From contig CBFHWY010000002.1 of NCBI GenBank assembly GCA_965659675.1, forward strand, positions 12,136 to 76,135: 64,000 nucleotides of DNA, given 5' to 3'. The position numbers were made by a program, and so were the translations under genes. The stretch is from CBFHWY01 sp965659675 (GTDB taxonomy: Bacteria; Bacteroidota; Bacteroidia; Flavobacteriales_G; Salibacteraceae). The notes beneath the pieces are model-generated. The model saw only the letters and a list, made by a program, of their open reading frames with translations, was not told the origin of the DNA and did no database searches. Shown here piece by piece: positions 19,723-29,073 of the stretch; positions within the stretch are counted from its first letter, which is position 1; every line of letters begins with the position of its first letter.

Positions 19723-20378
19723 AAACTCATCTCAGGGATATCTCCATCTACCACCAAACGGCCTTCGGTTTTTGATTGGATCTCTTCAACGCTAACTCCA
19801 GGAGCGCGCTCAATGAGCTGGAAACCATCATTAGCCGTAACCTCGAGCACCGCGAGGTCTGTAACAAGGCGCTTTACACATTGCACCCCGGTAATGGGAA
19901 GGCTGCACTTGCTGAGTAACTTTGAATCTCCTCGTTTATTGGTGTGTGTCATCGCCACAATGATATTCTCCGCTGAAGCCACAAGGTCCATGGCTCCACC
20001 CATGCCTTTTACCATTTTACCCGGGATCTTCCAATTGGCAATATCTCCGTTGTCAGCTACTTCCATGGCTCCGAGCACGGTAAGTTGCACGTGCTGACCT
20101 CTGATCATGGCAAAACTAGTGGAAGAGTCAAAGATCGCTGCCCCATCTCTTAGGGTGACGGTTTGTTTTCCGGCATTGATCATGTCTGCATCTTCCTCAC
20201 CCTCAAAAGGGAAAGGTCCCATACCGAGAATACCATTCTCCGACTGAAACTCAACGCTAATATCGTCTGGAACATAATTGGCAACAAGGGTAGGGATGCC
20301 GATGCCAAGATTTACATACCAGCCATCTTCAAGTTCTTTTGCGATTCGCCGTGCGATCTGGTTTTTATCTAATGCCAT
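19719..20378 (-). CDS. scoB: 3-oxoacid CoA-transferase subunit B
   Basis: A 219-residue subunit of succinyl-CoA:3-ketoacid CoA-transferase. It contains the catalytic glutamate in FQSENGILGMGPFP, the glycine-rich LGIGIPTLVANYV and the CoA-site region GGAMDLVASAENIIVAMTH. With ScoA it moves CoA between succinyl-CoA and acetoacetate in ketone-body and leucine catabolism. The start is 2 bp after scoA, so it is co-translated. It ends a six-gene minus operon beginning at holB. Confidence 0.95.
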   Translation of the reverse strand: MALDKNQIARRIAKELEDGWYVNLGIGIPTLVANYVPDDISVEFQSENGILGMGPFPFEGEEDADMINAGKQTVTLRDGAAIFDSSTSFAMIRGQHVQLTVLGAMEVADNGDIANWKIPGKMVKGMGGAMDLVASAENIIVAMTHTNKRGDSKLLSKCSLPITGVQCVKRLVTDLAVLEVTANDGFQLIERAPGVSVEEIQSKTEGRLVVDGDIPEMSF

Positions 20379-20380
20379 TT

Positions 20381-21079
20381 TTATGCTTTTGGACGCGTGG
20401 TGCGTTGTTCAATTCGTTTTTCGTAATTCTTGCCTTCAAAGATTCGCTGTACAAAGATCCCTGGCGTATGCACAAAGTTGGGGTCCAACTCACCCGGCTC
20501 AACAAGCTCTTCAACCTCGGCAACGGTGATCTTACCTGCCATGGCCATCACCGGATTAAAGTTTCGGGCTGTGCCTTTGAAGATGAGGTTTCCGTTTGGA
20601 TCTCCTTTCCATGCTTTAACAAAGGCAAACTCAGCGGTCAAGGCAGATTCAAGTATATGTGGCTTGCCATCAAAATCTCTCACTTCTTTTCCTTCACCTA
20701 CTTCTGTTCCGTAGCCAGCGGGAGTAAAGAAGGCCGGAATTCCAGCTCCACCAGCTCTACACCTTTCTGCCAATGAGCCCTGTGGAATAAGGTCAACCTC
20801 CAACTCCCCAGAGAGCATCAGTCGCTCAAACTCATCATTCTCTCCTACGTATGAAGAGATCATTTTCTTGATCTGTTTGCTCTGAAGCAAAAGCCCCAAT
20901 CCAAAATCATCCACTCCCGCATTATTCGAAATACAGGTAAGGTTCTTGATGCCTCTTCGCTGTAATTCACTTATGGCGTTTTCAGGTATTCCGCACAATC
21001 CAAAACCACCTAGCATGAAGGTCATGCCATCACTCACTCCTTCGAGTGCAGATTGAGCGTTATCATATACTTTATTCAT
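20381..21079 (-). CDS. scoA: 3-oxoacid CoA-transferase subunit A
   Basis: A 232-residue subunit A. Typical motifs are GFGLCGIPENAI, ISNNAGVDDFGLGLLL, IPQGSLAERCRAGGAGIPAF and FTPAGYGTEVGEGKE. It works with ScoB as an obligate heteromer. It lies 5 bp after the PBP1A gene. Linkage of CoA transferase to cell-wall genes is a chromosomal arrangement with no obvious functional reason. Confidence 0.95.
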   Translation of the reverse strand: MNKVYDNAQSALEGVSDGMTFMLGGFGLCGIPENAISELQRRGIKNLTCISNNAGVDDFGLGLLLQSKQIKKMISSYVGENDEFERLMLSGELEVDLIPQGSLAERCRAGGAGIPAFFTPAGYGTEVGEGKEVRDFDGKPHILESALTAEFAFVKAWKGDPNGNLIFKGTARNFNPVMAMAGKITVAEVEELVEPGELDPNFVHTPGIFVQRIFEGKNYEKRIEQRTTRPKA

Positions 21080-21084
21080 ATCCT

Positions 21085-23523
21085 CTAATCGTTAAAATCT
21101 TCATCGTCAAAGCCACTGAAGTTCTCTTTGCCGAATTTCTCACAATCCAGTTCAATACTAAGGGCTTTTTGCGGCTTCTCAAAATCCCCTTGACTTATGT
21201 TCAGACTGCTATCGGCATAAACATCATTCATATAATAGGCCCAAATGGGTAAAGCTGTATTTGCACCCTGACCATAATAGGTGGTACGGAAGTGCACTCC
21301 GCGGTCTTCAGCACCTACCCAAACACCCGTTACAAGGTCAGGGGTGATTCCCATGAACCAGCCGTCACTGTTGTTTTGTGTGGTGCCTGTTTTGGCCGCC
21401 ACTTTAGTTGAAATCCCGGTATAGGGTCTCTGTTGAGATGGCCGTGATCTCAATCTGATCCCTGTCCCCAGCACCTTACCGTCGTGCTTTTCATATACTC
21501 CATCTACAATTCCTTTCATCATGTCCAACATGACATAAGCCGTTTCTTCACTCATGGCTTCCCTTGTTTCAGGGACAAAGTCTATGATCAGATTACCCTT
21601 ACTATCCTCAATTCTGGATATAAATATGGGCTCTGTCCACACCCCTTTATTGGCAAAGGTCGAGTAGGCACCTACCATTTCATAAACCGATAGGTCCGCA
21701 ATCCCTAAACACAGGGATGGTACGGGTTCAATATGAGATTCTATTCCTGCTTTTTTCGCAAAAGCGATCACTGCCTTCGGACTAAAGCGTTTTAAAAGCC
21801 ATGCCGTAATGGTGTTCATGGAGTTGGCCAGTGCATACTTTAGGCTGACATTGTACCCGTATTCTCCATCACTATTTTGAGGAGTCCAGTCTTTTAGCAA
21901 ACCATATTCACCCTTGTAGAAGGTGTAAAGGGTGTTTGTAACCTCATAGCAAGGCGATATACCCTCCTGAATTGCGAGCCCATATACGAAGGGTTTAAAG
22001 GTAGAACCAACCTGTCGTTTTCCCTGAATGACATGATCGTAATTGAAGTGTTTGTAGTCTACACCTCCAACCCATGCCTTGATGAAGCCAGTATGCGGAT
22101 CCATACTCATCAATCCCGCCTGCAGGATACTCTTATTGTATTTGATGTATTCTACAAATGACATCATCGTATCCTTTTCACCTTCCCAGGTGAAGATGGT
22201 ATATTCCTCCGGGGTGTTAAAGATGATGTCAATGGAATCTTTTGGCACAACATGGGAGCGGTGTTCGCAATCTGCTGCCGAACACTGCCAATACTCTTCT
22301 CCGTTTTCAGTCACTTTAGAAACAAAATCCCCTCTTCTCCCACAATTTGCACATTCCTTACCAGTGAGCACAGCATAGCGCGAGCTTCTTTTGATCGAGA
22401 CATTCAAAATGCGATCGATCTCTGACTTACTCAGACTGTTGTGGAAAGGCGGACGCTTGTTCTTATTGATATCTCTGAAGAAGTCTTTTTGAAGATTGCT
22501 CAGATGTGATTCTACAGCGTTTTCGGCATAAGCCTGCATGCGAGAATCAATGGTAGTATAGATCTTCAATCCATCCCGGTAGATATCATAGGGTTCTCCA
22601 TCCGGTTTTTGGATCAGATAGGCTCCACTTTCTTCGTCTTTCTGAGCAAAAAGCTCCCTCAGGCGCAGCCTAAGGACTTCCCTAAAATAGGGAGCCAGAC
22701 CTGTCTTGTGATCCACACGACTGAAATTAAGCTTGATGTCTTGTGTTCTGAGTGAATCAAAGCTCTGTTCATCAATTAGCTCATTTCTGAGCATTTGTCC
22801 GAGCACCACATTTCTTCTCACCTTGGCATTCTCTGGTCGGCGTACCGGATTATAGAGATTCGGGTTTTTCGCCATACCAACCAAAATAGCCGACTCCAGA
22901 ATATTGAGTGAATCGGGAGACTTGCTGAAATAAACATTGGCCGCGGACTTGATGCCAACAGCATTGTTGATGAAGTCGAATTTATTGAGATACATGGTAA
23001 TGATCTCTTCCTTGGTATACTGCCTTTCAAGTCGGGTAGCGATCACCCACTCCTTGAATTTTTGAATCACCCGCTCAAACTTGTTAGCCGGACGATCGTG
23101 AAAGAGCATTTTCGCTAACTGCTGGGTGATGGTGGAGCCACCTCCACGACTGGTAGTGCCCGTCAGCACCCCGAGAACTACCCTCGGTAAAGCCCAAAAA
23201 TCGATACCATAATGACTGTAGAAGCGCTCATCTTCAGTGGCTACTAAGGCTTGATGAACATTTGGACTGATGTCCTCAAACAGCACATTGGTTCGGTTTT
23301 CTCGATAATACTTTCCCAATATGACCTGATCTGCAGTATATACTTCAGTGGCCAAATTGCTCTTCGGGTTCTCAAGCTCTTCGAATGTGGGGAGCTCACC
23401 CAGAAAATCATTGGCCACCAGATAGAATAGCAGAACGATTCCGAGGAGCGGTAAACTTGCCAATCCCCAAAAGATCAGGAGGTATTTACCCAGACCCATT
23501 CGTTTATTCTCATCTTCTGCCAT
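21085..23523 (-). CDS. bifunctional penicillin-binding protein 1A
   Basis: An 812-residue peptidoglycan synthase anchored by one N-terminal TM helix (LLIFWGLASLPLLGIVLLFY). The GT51 transglycosylase domain has ATEDERFYSHYGID, GGSTITQQLAKML and ATRLERQYTKEEIITMYLN. The transpeptidase domain has the active-site GSTFKPF, NSMN and KTGTTQNN. Between them, residues about 391-419 hold C391-x2-C394 and C414-x4-C419, a possible zinc ribbon (KECANCGRRGD, YWQCSAADCEH). It lies 23 bp after the GT-C gene and 5 bp before scoA. Confidence 0.94.
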   Translation of the reverse strand: MAEDENKRMGLGKYLLIFWGLASLPLLGIVLLFYLVANDFLGELPTFEELENPKSNLATEVYTADQVILGKYYRENRTNVLFEDISPNVHQALVATEDERFYSHYGIDFWALPRVVLGVLTGTTSRGGGSTITQQLAKMLFHDRPANKFERVIQKFKEWVIATRLERQYTKEEIITMYLNKFDFINNAVGIKSAANVYFSKSPDSLNILESAILVGMAKNPNLYNPVRRPENAKVRRNVVLGQMLRNELIDEQSFDSLRTQDIKLNFSRVDHKTGLAPYFREVLRLRLRELFAQKDEESGAYLIQKPDGEPYDIYRDGLKIYTTIDSRMQAYAENAVESHLSNLQKDFFRDINKNKRPPFHNSLSKSEIDRILNVSIKRSSRYAVLTGKECANCGRRGDFVSKVTENGEEYWQCSAADCEHRSHVVPKDSIDIIFNTPEEYTIFTWEGEKDTMMSFVEYIKYNKSILQAGLMSMDPHTGFIKAWVGGVDYKHFNYDHVIQGKRQVGSTFKPFVYGLAIQEGISPCYEVTNTLYTFYKGEYGLLKDWTPQNSDGEYGYNVSLKYALANSMNTITAWLLKRFSPKAVIAFAKKAGIESHIEPVPSLCLGIADLSVYEMVGAYSTFANKGVWTEPIFISRIEDSKGNLIIDFVPETREAMSEETAYVMLDMMKGIVDGVYEKHDGKVLGTGIRLRSRPSQQRPYTGISTKVAAKTGTTQNNSDGWFMGITPDLVTGVWVGAEDRGVHFRTTYYGQGANTALPIWAYYMNDVYADSSLNISQGDFEKPQKALSIELDCEKFGKENFSGFDDEDFND

Positions 23524-23546
23524 ATCGGGAGCTAAAATTAAGGCAA

Positions 23547-25109
23547 TTAAGGACTGTGCTCAGGAGCATTTAACTCTTTTTCAAGAATAACAATGTTCAA
23601 TTCTTCATATACGATCTTCCAGGCCGACCCAGGCGCGAAGAGTTTTAGATGAAATTGATTCAATTCCGCTGCTCCATCTCGATCTGTCATTTCGATGTTC
23701 AGTTCATTGAATGAGCTTCCATTTGCTTTCCAGGATCGCATGCCGCTAATGCTCTTATTGAGGATGATCACTTTCGGTTGATGCCCATCGATCTCTTCTT
23801 GCGTGATTCCAAAGGTATGGTAGGAATTATTGAAGTGATCGCTGGGTAAATAAGAATAATAGTCGCTCAGGATCTTGATATGCCCTGGGTAATTGGCCTT
23901 CATCCAAAGTCCTGCTTTTACATATTCGTGATCCATCTTGCTTGAATAGCGGTCGAAAACAGCAAATGACTCGATGGCAGGTTGGAGGACAAGAAGCGGA
24001 GCAAGAAAGATCAGCAAAAAACCCTTCTTTAATGTCTTTTCAAGCTTTTGAAGTCCATAAAATGCTGGAATTGAGATCAGGGGGAGTAGGTGAAAAAGGT
24101 ATCTGGGTCTGCGCATATTCACCTGAATCATCAGATAGATAAGTGCGATCCCCAGGGTGATCAGCATGATCCAGATCAAAATGGTCGTATTGTCTTCTGA
24201 CTTTCTTGATGTAATGATGAATAGCGAGAGCACAAGCGGAACGAACAGACTCAAGGCCAGCCCAAATTGGGAATAAATGACCTGGAACCACAACAATGGA
24301 TTACTCGATTCCGCACGCCAATGTCCACGAGAAACATGCTCACTCTCATACTTGAAGTCTTCAAGAAATGCAGTCCAATCACTGATCAGATAAGGATTAG
24401 TGGCCAACCAGGCTCCCAGAAAAAGAAAGAGGCAAAGACCACCATAGACCATGAGTTCCATGCTGCTTAGCGCTCTTTTTCTGAACATGAAAAGCAGAAA
24501 TAAAAAGGGAATTGGAAGTAGGAATATCCCTGAGTACTTTGTGCCAAAAGCTAAACCGAGGATCATGGAACTCAAAAGCACATTCATGATATCTGTCCTG
24601 GCGCGGGTCATTATATAGATAGCCAGCGAGCAGAACATAAGCTGCAATAGATCTGGGTGAACGAACTGAGCGTACTCGAAGACCTTTGGTAAGAACAGGA
24701 CAGATGCACTGGCGAGTAGAGCATAGAAAGGGCTGATCTGTAGGTTTCGGGCACTTAGAAAAATGAACAGTCCAGCCAGAAACCAGGAAAAAAGGGAAAG
24801 CGATCTAAGACTCACGGCAAGTACTTGTTCGTCGCTGGTATCAAAGCCGAGTCCGCCCAAAACTTTAACCACAAGATGGCTGGCGTTGATGTACAGGTAG
24901 CCATAATTATAAAAACCCCGAGGATCGAAATCCCGCGCCAAAACATTCTGTTTGAGTTGCCAGGTTCCCGCTCCTTCATCCAAATTAAAGACCTGGATCA
25001 ATTCGATATCCTTACTGGCCGTATCGAGATTAAGGAGCGCCAGAACACCAAAAGCCAGAATACTGGACAACACCAGTAAACTCATAAGCTTTCTGGGCGC
25101 ATTCAACAT
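23547..25109 (-). CDS. GT-C type membrane glycosyltransferase (GT39/ArnT-like)
   Basis: A 520-residue protein with about 11 TM helices in the first 380 residues and a C-terminal periplasmic part. The first outer loop (NLDEGAGTWQLKQNVLARDF) contains acidic residues just after TM1, as in PMT/ArnT-type transferases, which use an Asp/Glu there with a polyprenyl-phosphate sugar donor. YGYLYINASHLVVKVLGG and LASASVLFLPKVFEYAQFVH are other loop/helix segments of that fold. Substrate is unknown. Its ATG follows the gldH stop directly, with no gap. Confidence 0.8.
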   Translation of the reverse strand: MLNAPRKLMSLLVLSSILAFGVLALLNLDTASKDIELIQVFNLDEGAGTWQLKQNVLARDFDPRGFYNYGYLYINASHLVVKVLGGLGFDTSDEQVLAVSLRSLSLFSWFLAGLFIFLSARNLQISPFYALLASASVLFLPKVFEYAQFVHPDLLQLMFCSLAIYIMTRARTDIMNVLLSSMILGLAFGTKYSGIFLLPIPFLFLLFMFRKRALSSMELMVYGGLCLFLFLGAWLATNPYLISDWTAFLEDFKYESEHVSRGHWRAESSNPLLWFQVIYSQFGLALSLFVPLVLSLFIITSRKSEDNTTILIWIMLITLGIALIYLMIQVNMRRPRYLFHLLPLISIPAFYGLQKLEKTLKKGFLLIFLAPLLVLQPAIESFAVFDRYSSKMDHEYVKAGLWMKANYPGHIKILSDYYSYLPSDHFNNSYHTFGITQEEIDGHQPKVIILNKSISGMRSWKANGSSFNELNIEMTDRDGAAELNQFHLKLFAPGSAWKIVYEELNIVILEKELNAPEHSP

Positions 25110-25571
25110 CTATTCACTAAACTTTTCGACTTTCAGACCCACATCCCAAATGCCAGGTAGCTCTTCTCTTCGCATGGCTTGCTGAAGTTCAAATTCATAT
25201 TCTCCCGCCATTGGAAATTGAAGTTTGTAACGGAACATCACGCTTGACGATTTAATGTCTCCAAGTCCTTCTCCGTACCACCGACCTTGCTTATCGGCTA
25301 AAAGGAACTGCAAGGTGTCGAGCTCTGAACGCCCATTGGGATATGTTGTTTCCATGAAGATATAGAGGTTGGAAAAAGGATATTCATTGCCGTTTCGCAG
25401 ATTCAGATAGAGATTGTAAGCCTGTTTGGGATCCTCAATATTCAGCTTGTAGCTCAATTTATTCTCTTCGGTCCAAACGCCATCTTCTATTGCTATGTTC
25501 TCTTCATAAAAAGCGGTACCGAGGCATGAAATGAGAAGGAAGGGAAGAATCAAAAGGATCAGTTTTCTCAT
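25110..25571 (-). CDS. gldH: gliding motility lipoprotein GldH
   Basis: A 153-residue lipoprotein: MRKLILLILPFLLISCLGT has a lipobox (LISC), so Cys16 should be lipidated. The mature part has GldH features: NLYLNLRNGNEYPFSNLYIF, FPNGR-like TTYPNGRSELDTLQFLLAD, GRWYGEGLGDI and ELPGIWDVGLKVE. GldH is needed for gliding in Flavobacterium, although the gene also occurs in non-gliding Bacteroidota. It begins 3 bp after holB and is followed with no gap by the GT-C gene. Confidence 0.9.
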   Translation of the reverse strand: MRKLILLILPFLLISCLGTAFYEENIAIEDGVWTEENKLSYKLNIEDPKQAYNLYLNLRNGNEYPFSNLYIFMETTYPNGRSELDTLQFLLADKQGRWYGEGLGDIKSSSVMFRYKLQFPMAGEYEFELQQAMRREELPGIWDVGLKVEKFSE

Positions 25572-25574
25572 GGT

Positions 25575-26699
25575 TTAATTCTGTTTTGCCAATTTAAAGA
25601 GTTGCATACACTTTATGGATAGATCTAAGAAGAGTATACGCGGATTTGCATTGCGTTCAAGGTGATAGAGGGCTTCATCAAACTCCTTTTGAAAATAAAG
25701 GCAGGTCTTATGATTCACGTATGGGGCAAAATTTCTGATCCAACGCAGCAATTCTGCACCAGTGTAAAGCGCTTTTTCCCCAGAGTAATTCAAGGCTAAG
25801 CTCTCCCTGAAGATGCGCAAACCAAAGATCAACAAACTTTTTTGTGCCTCCCTGTTCATTCTGGAGCTGGCATCTGCGAATTCGATCAGCCCAGCTACAT
25901 CCCGCTTAAAGCAACTCCGCATCCAGTGCTTGAAGTGCTCAGCGAGATTTTCCCTGAATTCATCCTGACTCAAAGTATCCAGTGCTCTACGGTAATCTCC
26001 CTCACCCAGATGAGCAACTTCCTCAGCCAGTTTGGCCTCTATGCCTTCATTTTTGACTAGAGCCTGACTGATTTCCTCCTGTTTGAGAGGGCCAAGTCGG
26101 CTGATCTGTGTTCTCGAAAGGATGGTGGGCAACATGTTCTCCGTGGATTCGGCAGTAAGAATGAAGATGGTCTTCCTAGGTGGCTCTTCAATGATCTTGA
26201 GTAATTTATTTGCGGCCGAAACATTCATTTGCTCAGCATGCCACATGATGAGCACCTTAAATTCTGATTCGTAAGGTTTCAGGCTCAGTTCGGAAACAAT
26301 CTCCCGACTTTCATCTACATTGATCATGGCCTGACGGTTCCCAATATCAATTCGGTCTAACCAATTCTGATAACTCAGATAGGGATTCTTTAAAACCTCT
26401 TCTCTCCAGAGATGAACAAATTTCTTGCTGGTAGGATGGTCCTTTATTTCGTCATTTCGATTCACGGGAAAGACATAGTGAATATCTGGATGCACCAGCC
26501 TTTCGCATTTCAGTTTGGTGCCTTGCGGGTCATTGCTCGCCGCCAATAAAAGCTCATTCGCAAAAGCCAAAGCAAGTGGCAGTGTACCATAGCCGTCTTT
26601 GCCAACCAGAAGTTGCGCATGAGGTACGCGTTCCGTTTGGATCATATTTTGAAGCTGATCGATCAGCTTTTTTTGGCCTATGACATTATTGAATTGCAA
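25575..26699 (-). CDS. holB: DNA polymerase III delta' subunit (clamp loader)
   Basis: 374 residues when started at the TTG at 26699 (LQFNNVIGQKKLIDQLQNMI); the open frame to 26912 runs under pgk and is not coding. AAA+ features are VIGQKKL, HAQLLVGKDGYGTLPLALAFA in place of a strict Walker A, EQMNVSAANKLLKIIEEPP (sensor region) and LTAESTENMLPTILSRTQ. Clamp-loader delta' subunits lack ATPase activity, in keeping with the degenerate Walker A. It is the first gene of the holB-gldH-GT-pbp1A-scoAB operon. The start codon is uncertain because no ATG is available. Confidence 0.88.
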   Translation of the reverse strand: MQFNNVIGQKKLIDQLQNMIQTERVPHAQLLVGKDGYGTLPLALAFANELLLAASNDPQGTKLKCERLVHPDIHYVFPVNRNDEIKDHPTSKKFVHLWREEVLKNPYLSYQNWLDRIDIGNRQAMINVDESREIVSELSLKPYESEFKVLIMWHAEQMNVSAANKLLKIIEEPPRKTIFILTAESTENMLPTILSRTQISRLGPLKQEEISQALVKNEGIEAKLAEEVAHLGEGDYRRALDTLSQDEFRENLAEHFKHWMRSCFKRDVAGLIEFADASSRMNREAQKSLLIFGLRIFRESLALNYSGEKALYTGAELLRWIRNFAPYVNHKTCLYFQKEFDEALYHLERNANPRILFLDLSIKCMQLFKLAKQN

Positions 26700-26737
26700 A
26701 AGCTTGTGAGATATATAAAATGACTGATAGAGAAAAC

Positions 26738-26745
26738 TAATTTTG
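26738..26745 (+). promoter_or_regulatory. -7 element TAATTTTG upstream of pgk
   Basis: A perfect TANNTTTG match 30 bp before the pgk ATG at 26776. A TTG at 26743 in the same frame lies inside this element, so that upstream start cannot be on the transcript made here. This favours the ATG. Confidence 0.5.
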
Positions 26746-26775
26746 AAGTCCAAATTAACAGAAAAAAAGAGGCAT

Positions 26776-27969
26776 ATGTACCGCATAGATGAGGCTGATT
26801 TCAACCATAAGAGAGCATTGATGAGAGTTGATTTTAATGTGCCACTCAATGATGAGCTGCAAATTACAGACGATACCCGCATCAGAGCGGCAATTCCAAG
26901 CATTAGCTCCATTCTAAAAAAAGGGGGCTCGGTAGTGCTGATGTCACACTTAGGAAGACCAAAAAACGGCCCAGAGCTTAAATTTTCATTGAAACATCTT
27001 CAAGCCAGGATAGCCGAACTCACTGGGGCGAAAGTTCATTTTGTGGCTGATTGCATCAGCGAGGAGTCTTTTGAAATGTCAGCTGAATTGGCGCCAGGTG
27101 AGATCCTCTTGCTAGAAAACCTCCGCTTTTACAAAGAAGAGAGTGCAGGAGATCGCGACTTTGCAGAAAAGTTGTCAAAACATGGAGATATTTATGTGAA
27201 CGATGCTTTTGGAACCGCCCACCGTGCCCATGCCTCAACGGCGATCATCGCGGAGTTCTTCCCTGAAGATAAGATGTTTGGTTATCTGATCGAAAACGAG
27301 CTGAAAAGCGTAAAGAAGGTATTGCACAACGCCGATCATCCATACACCGCCATTATTGGGGGTGCAAAGGTGAGCTCAAAGATCAGTATACTGGAAACCC
27401 TGATGGACAAGGTAGATAACATCATCATTGGCGGGGGAATGGCCTTCACTTTCATCAAAGCCAAAGGGGGAGAAGTAGGCGCTTCATTGGTTGAGGAAGA
27501 CTATTTGGATACGGCATTGAAGGTTTTGAAAAAGGCAGAAGAAAAAGGGGTTAAGATCCAGCTTCCCGAAGATTGTGTCATTGCTGATGCATTTTCCAAT
27601 GATGCGAATAAAAAAGAATCTCCGATCGATCAGATCCCAGAGGGCTGGATGGGCCTTGATATTGGAATTGATAGCGCCATTGCTGCATCTGATATCATCA
27701 AAAGCTCAAAAACCATCCTTTGGAACGGACCCATGGGTGTATTTGAGTTCTCCAATTTTCAGTCGGGAACTCTTGCTGTTGGTGAGGCTTGCGCTGCAGC
27801 TACCTTGCAGAATGAGGCCTTTAGCCTGGTAGGCGGAGGGGATTCCGTGTCCGCAGCCAATCAGTTTAAGCTGAGTGATAAGCTCTCGTATATCTCAACG
27901 GGAGGTGGAGCCTTACTTGAATATCTTGAAGGAAAGGCTTTGCCGGGAATAGAGGCGATCAGAAGCTGA
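26776..27969 (+). CDS. pgk: phosphoglycerate kinase
   Basis: A 397-residue glycolytic enzyme converting 1,3-bisphosphoglycerate and ADP to 3-phosphoglycerate and ATP. Diagnostic segments are KRALMRVDFNVPLND, SHLGRPKNGPE, LLLENLRFYKEE, AHRASTA-like HRAHASTAII, IIGGAKVSSKI, NIIIGGGMAFTF, WNGPMGVFE and the C-terminal VGGGDSVSAANQF and STGGGALLEYLEGK. The ATG at 26776 matches the usual N-terminus and is downstream of the -7 element. The 3' end overlaps the convergent cvpA-like gene by 11 bp. Confidence 0.97.
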   Translation: MYRIDEADFNHKRALMRVDFNVPLNDELQITDDTRIRAAIPSISSILKKGGSVVLMSHLGRPKNGPELKFSLKHLQARIAELTGAKVHFVADCISEESFEMSAELAPGEILLLENLRFYKEESAGDRDFAEKLSKHGDIYVNDAFGTAHRAHASTAIIAEFFPEDKMFGYLIENELKSVKKVLHNADHPYTAIIGGAKVSSKISILETLMDKVDNIIIGGGMAFTFIKAKGGEVGASLVEEDYLDTALKVLKKAEEKGVKIQLPEDCVIADAFSNDANKKESPIDQIPEGWMGLDIGIDSAIAASDIIKSSKTILWNGPMGVFEFSNFQSGTLAVGEACAAATLQNEAFSLVGGGDSVSAANQFKLSDKLSYISTGGGALLEYLEGKALPGIEAIRS

Positions 27970-28465
27970 TCTCATTCTCGTCAATCACTTTTTCGAACTC
28001 GGGAAGCATAAGTTCTCCACCCGATTTCAGATAGCGGTAGCTCAAACTTTTGTTCAGATCATCATGCTTGATGAACTCCAGATCGTGATTAAAGCGATCA
28101 AAGATCACGATGATCACAGATAGGATCAGGGCTACTTTCAGAATCGAGAAACTCAAGCCCGCCAACTTATTCAGGAAGGATAAGGCCATGATCTTAACGA
28201 CCTTCTCCAGCATCTTTCCAAGAAGAAAGACGGCAATGACAACAGCCAGAAAAGTGACAGCAAAAGAAAGTATAGGAAGGTGTTCGCTTTGGATCTCAAG
28301 ATGCTCAGTGAGCAGATCAGCGGCATAGTTTGAAAACCTCAGTCCAGCAAAAATACCCAAACCCAAACCCACCAGGGTTGCTAACTCAAGGATCAGTCCG
28401 CGTCTAAAACCTCGCCAGGCAGCTAACAATAAAGGAATAAGTAAAGCGATATCGAGCCAATGCAC
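27959..28465 (-). CDS. CvpA family membrane protein
   Basis: A 168-residue protein with four TM helices. The N-terminus MHWLDIALLIPLLLAAWRGF and RRGLILELATLVGLGLGIF match the CvpA family, named for colicin V production but broadly linked to envelope homeostasis. The start is GTG at 28465, and a perfect TAGCTTTG lies 4 bp before it, so the mRNA may be leaderless. Its end overlaps pgk by 11 bp. Confidence 0.88.
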   Translation of the reverse strand: MHWLDIALLIPLLLAAWRGFRRGLILELATLVGLGLGIFAGLRFSNYAADLLTEHLEIQSEHLPILSFAVTFLAVVIAVFLLGKMLEKVVKIMALSFLNKLAGLSFSILKVALILSVIIVIFDRFNHDLEFIKHDDLNKSLSYRYLKSGGELMLPEFEKVIDENEISF

Positions 28466-28469
28466 AAGA

Positions 28470-28477
28470 CAAAGCTA
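28470..28477 (-). promoter_or_regulatory. -7 element TAGCTTTG, 4 bp before GTG of cvpA-like gene
   Basis: On the minus strand TAGCTTTG is followed by TCTT and then the GTG at 28465. The same octamer and spacing occur before the genes starting at 8884, 33332 and 48144. Confidence 0.6.
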
Positions 28478-28541
28478 GACTGCCCACAGGCTTTAGTTCA
28501 GAAAAGAAAAAAGAATTATTAAAAATCAGACTTTGATAAGC

Positions 28542-28970
28542 CTAGTCTTCGTCGTCGCTGCAGACCCTCAGGACAACGGTTTCCTCAACCGTTTCATACT
28601 CCTCCAGGGTAATGAATCCATCGGCACACAGGGTATCCCCAACGAGAATGGTCCCAATATTTGGGAAAACACCAGTATCTCTTGCAACCACATCATACTT
28701 GAAAGCTTCGATCTTCAATACAGCAGGGTTTTCAAAGTCGTGCTCAGTTCTTCCAGCTTCATTGGTAAGCTGAGTATCTTTTACCACACAGGGCCTTTGA
28801 TTCGGTTGATCGATACAATAAAGAATCACAGTGGCTTCGTTCACCGCTTCGCCAGCTGAATCTATAACAACGATCTCAGCTCTGGTAGGATCCGACTCAC
28901 AAGAATAGAGTAGTGGGAAAACCACAAGCAGACTAAAGATCGCCGCTGAGAAAAACTTGATCAACTTCAT
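28542..28970 (-). CDS. putative lipoprotein with carboxypeptidase-regulatory-like domain
   Basis: A 142-residue protein. The signal peptide ends in the lipobox LLYSC, so Cys24 is probably lipidated. The mature part (ESDPTRAEIVVIDSAGEAV, NEATVILYC, NEAGRTEHDFENPAVLKIEA) has the layout of a small Ig-like regulatory domain found in outer-membrane proteins of this phylum. Several Cys may form disulphides. A perfect TATATTTG (minus, 28997-28990) lies 19 bp upstream of the ATG. Function unknown. Confidence 0.8.
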   Translation of the reverse strand: MKLIKFFSAAIFSLLVVFPLLYSCESDPTRAEIVVIDSAGEAVNEATVILYCIDQPNQRPCVVKDTQLTNEAGRTEHDFENPAVLKIEAFKYDVVARDTGVFPNIGTILVGDTLCADGFITLEEYETVEETVVLRVCSDDED

Positions 28971-28989
28971 TTTTGCTCTATTAAGCTGG

Positions 28990-28997
28990 CAAATATA
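28990..28997 (-). promoter_or_regulatory. -7 element TATATTTG upstream of lipoprotein gene
   Basis: A perfect TANNTTTG match on the minus strand, 19 bp before the ATG at 28970. Confidence 0.5.
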
Positions 28998-29073
28998 CGA
29001 AAGGAATGTGGTTCTGTTTCACTGCCCTATTAATCAGTCATTGAGCTCAACACCGATAGGGCTCCCAAAACAT

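Noticed and set aside
26700..26912. Upstream extension of holB
   Set aside because: It runs under the start of pgk; family alignment begins at LQFNNVIGQ.
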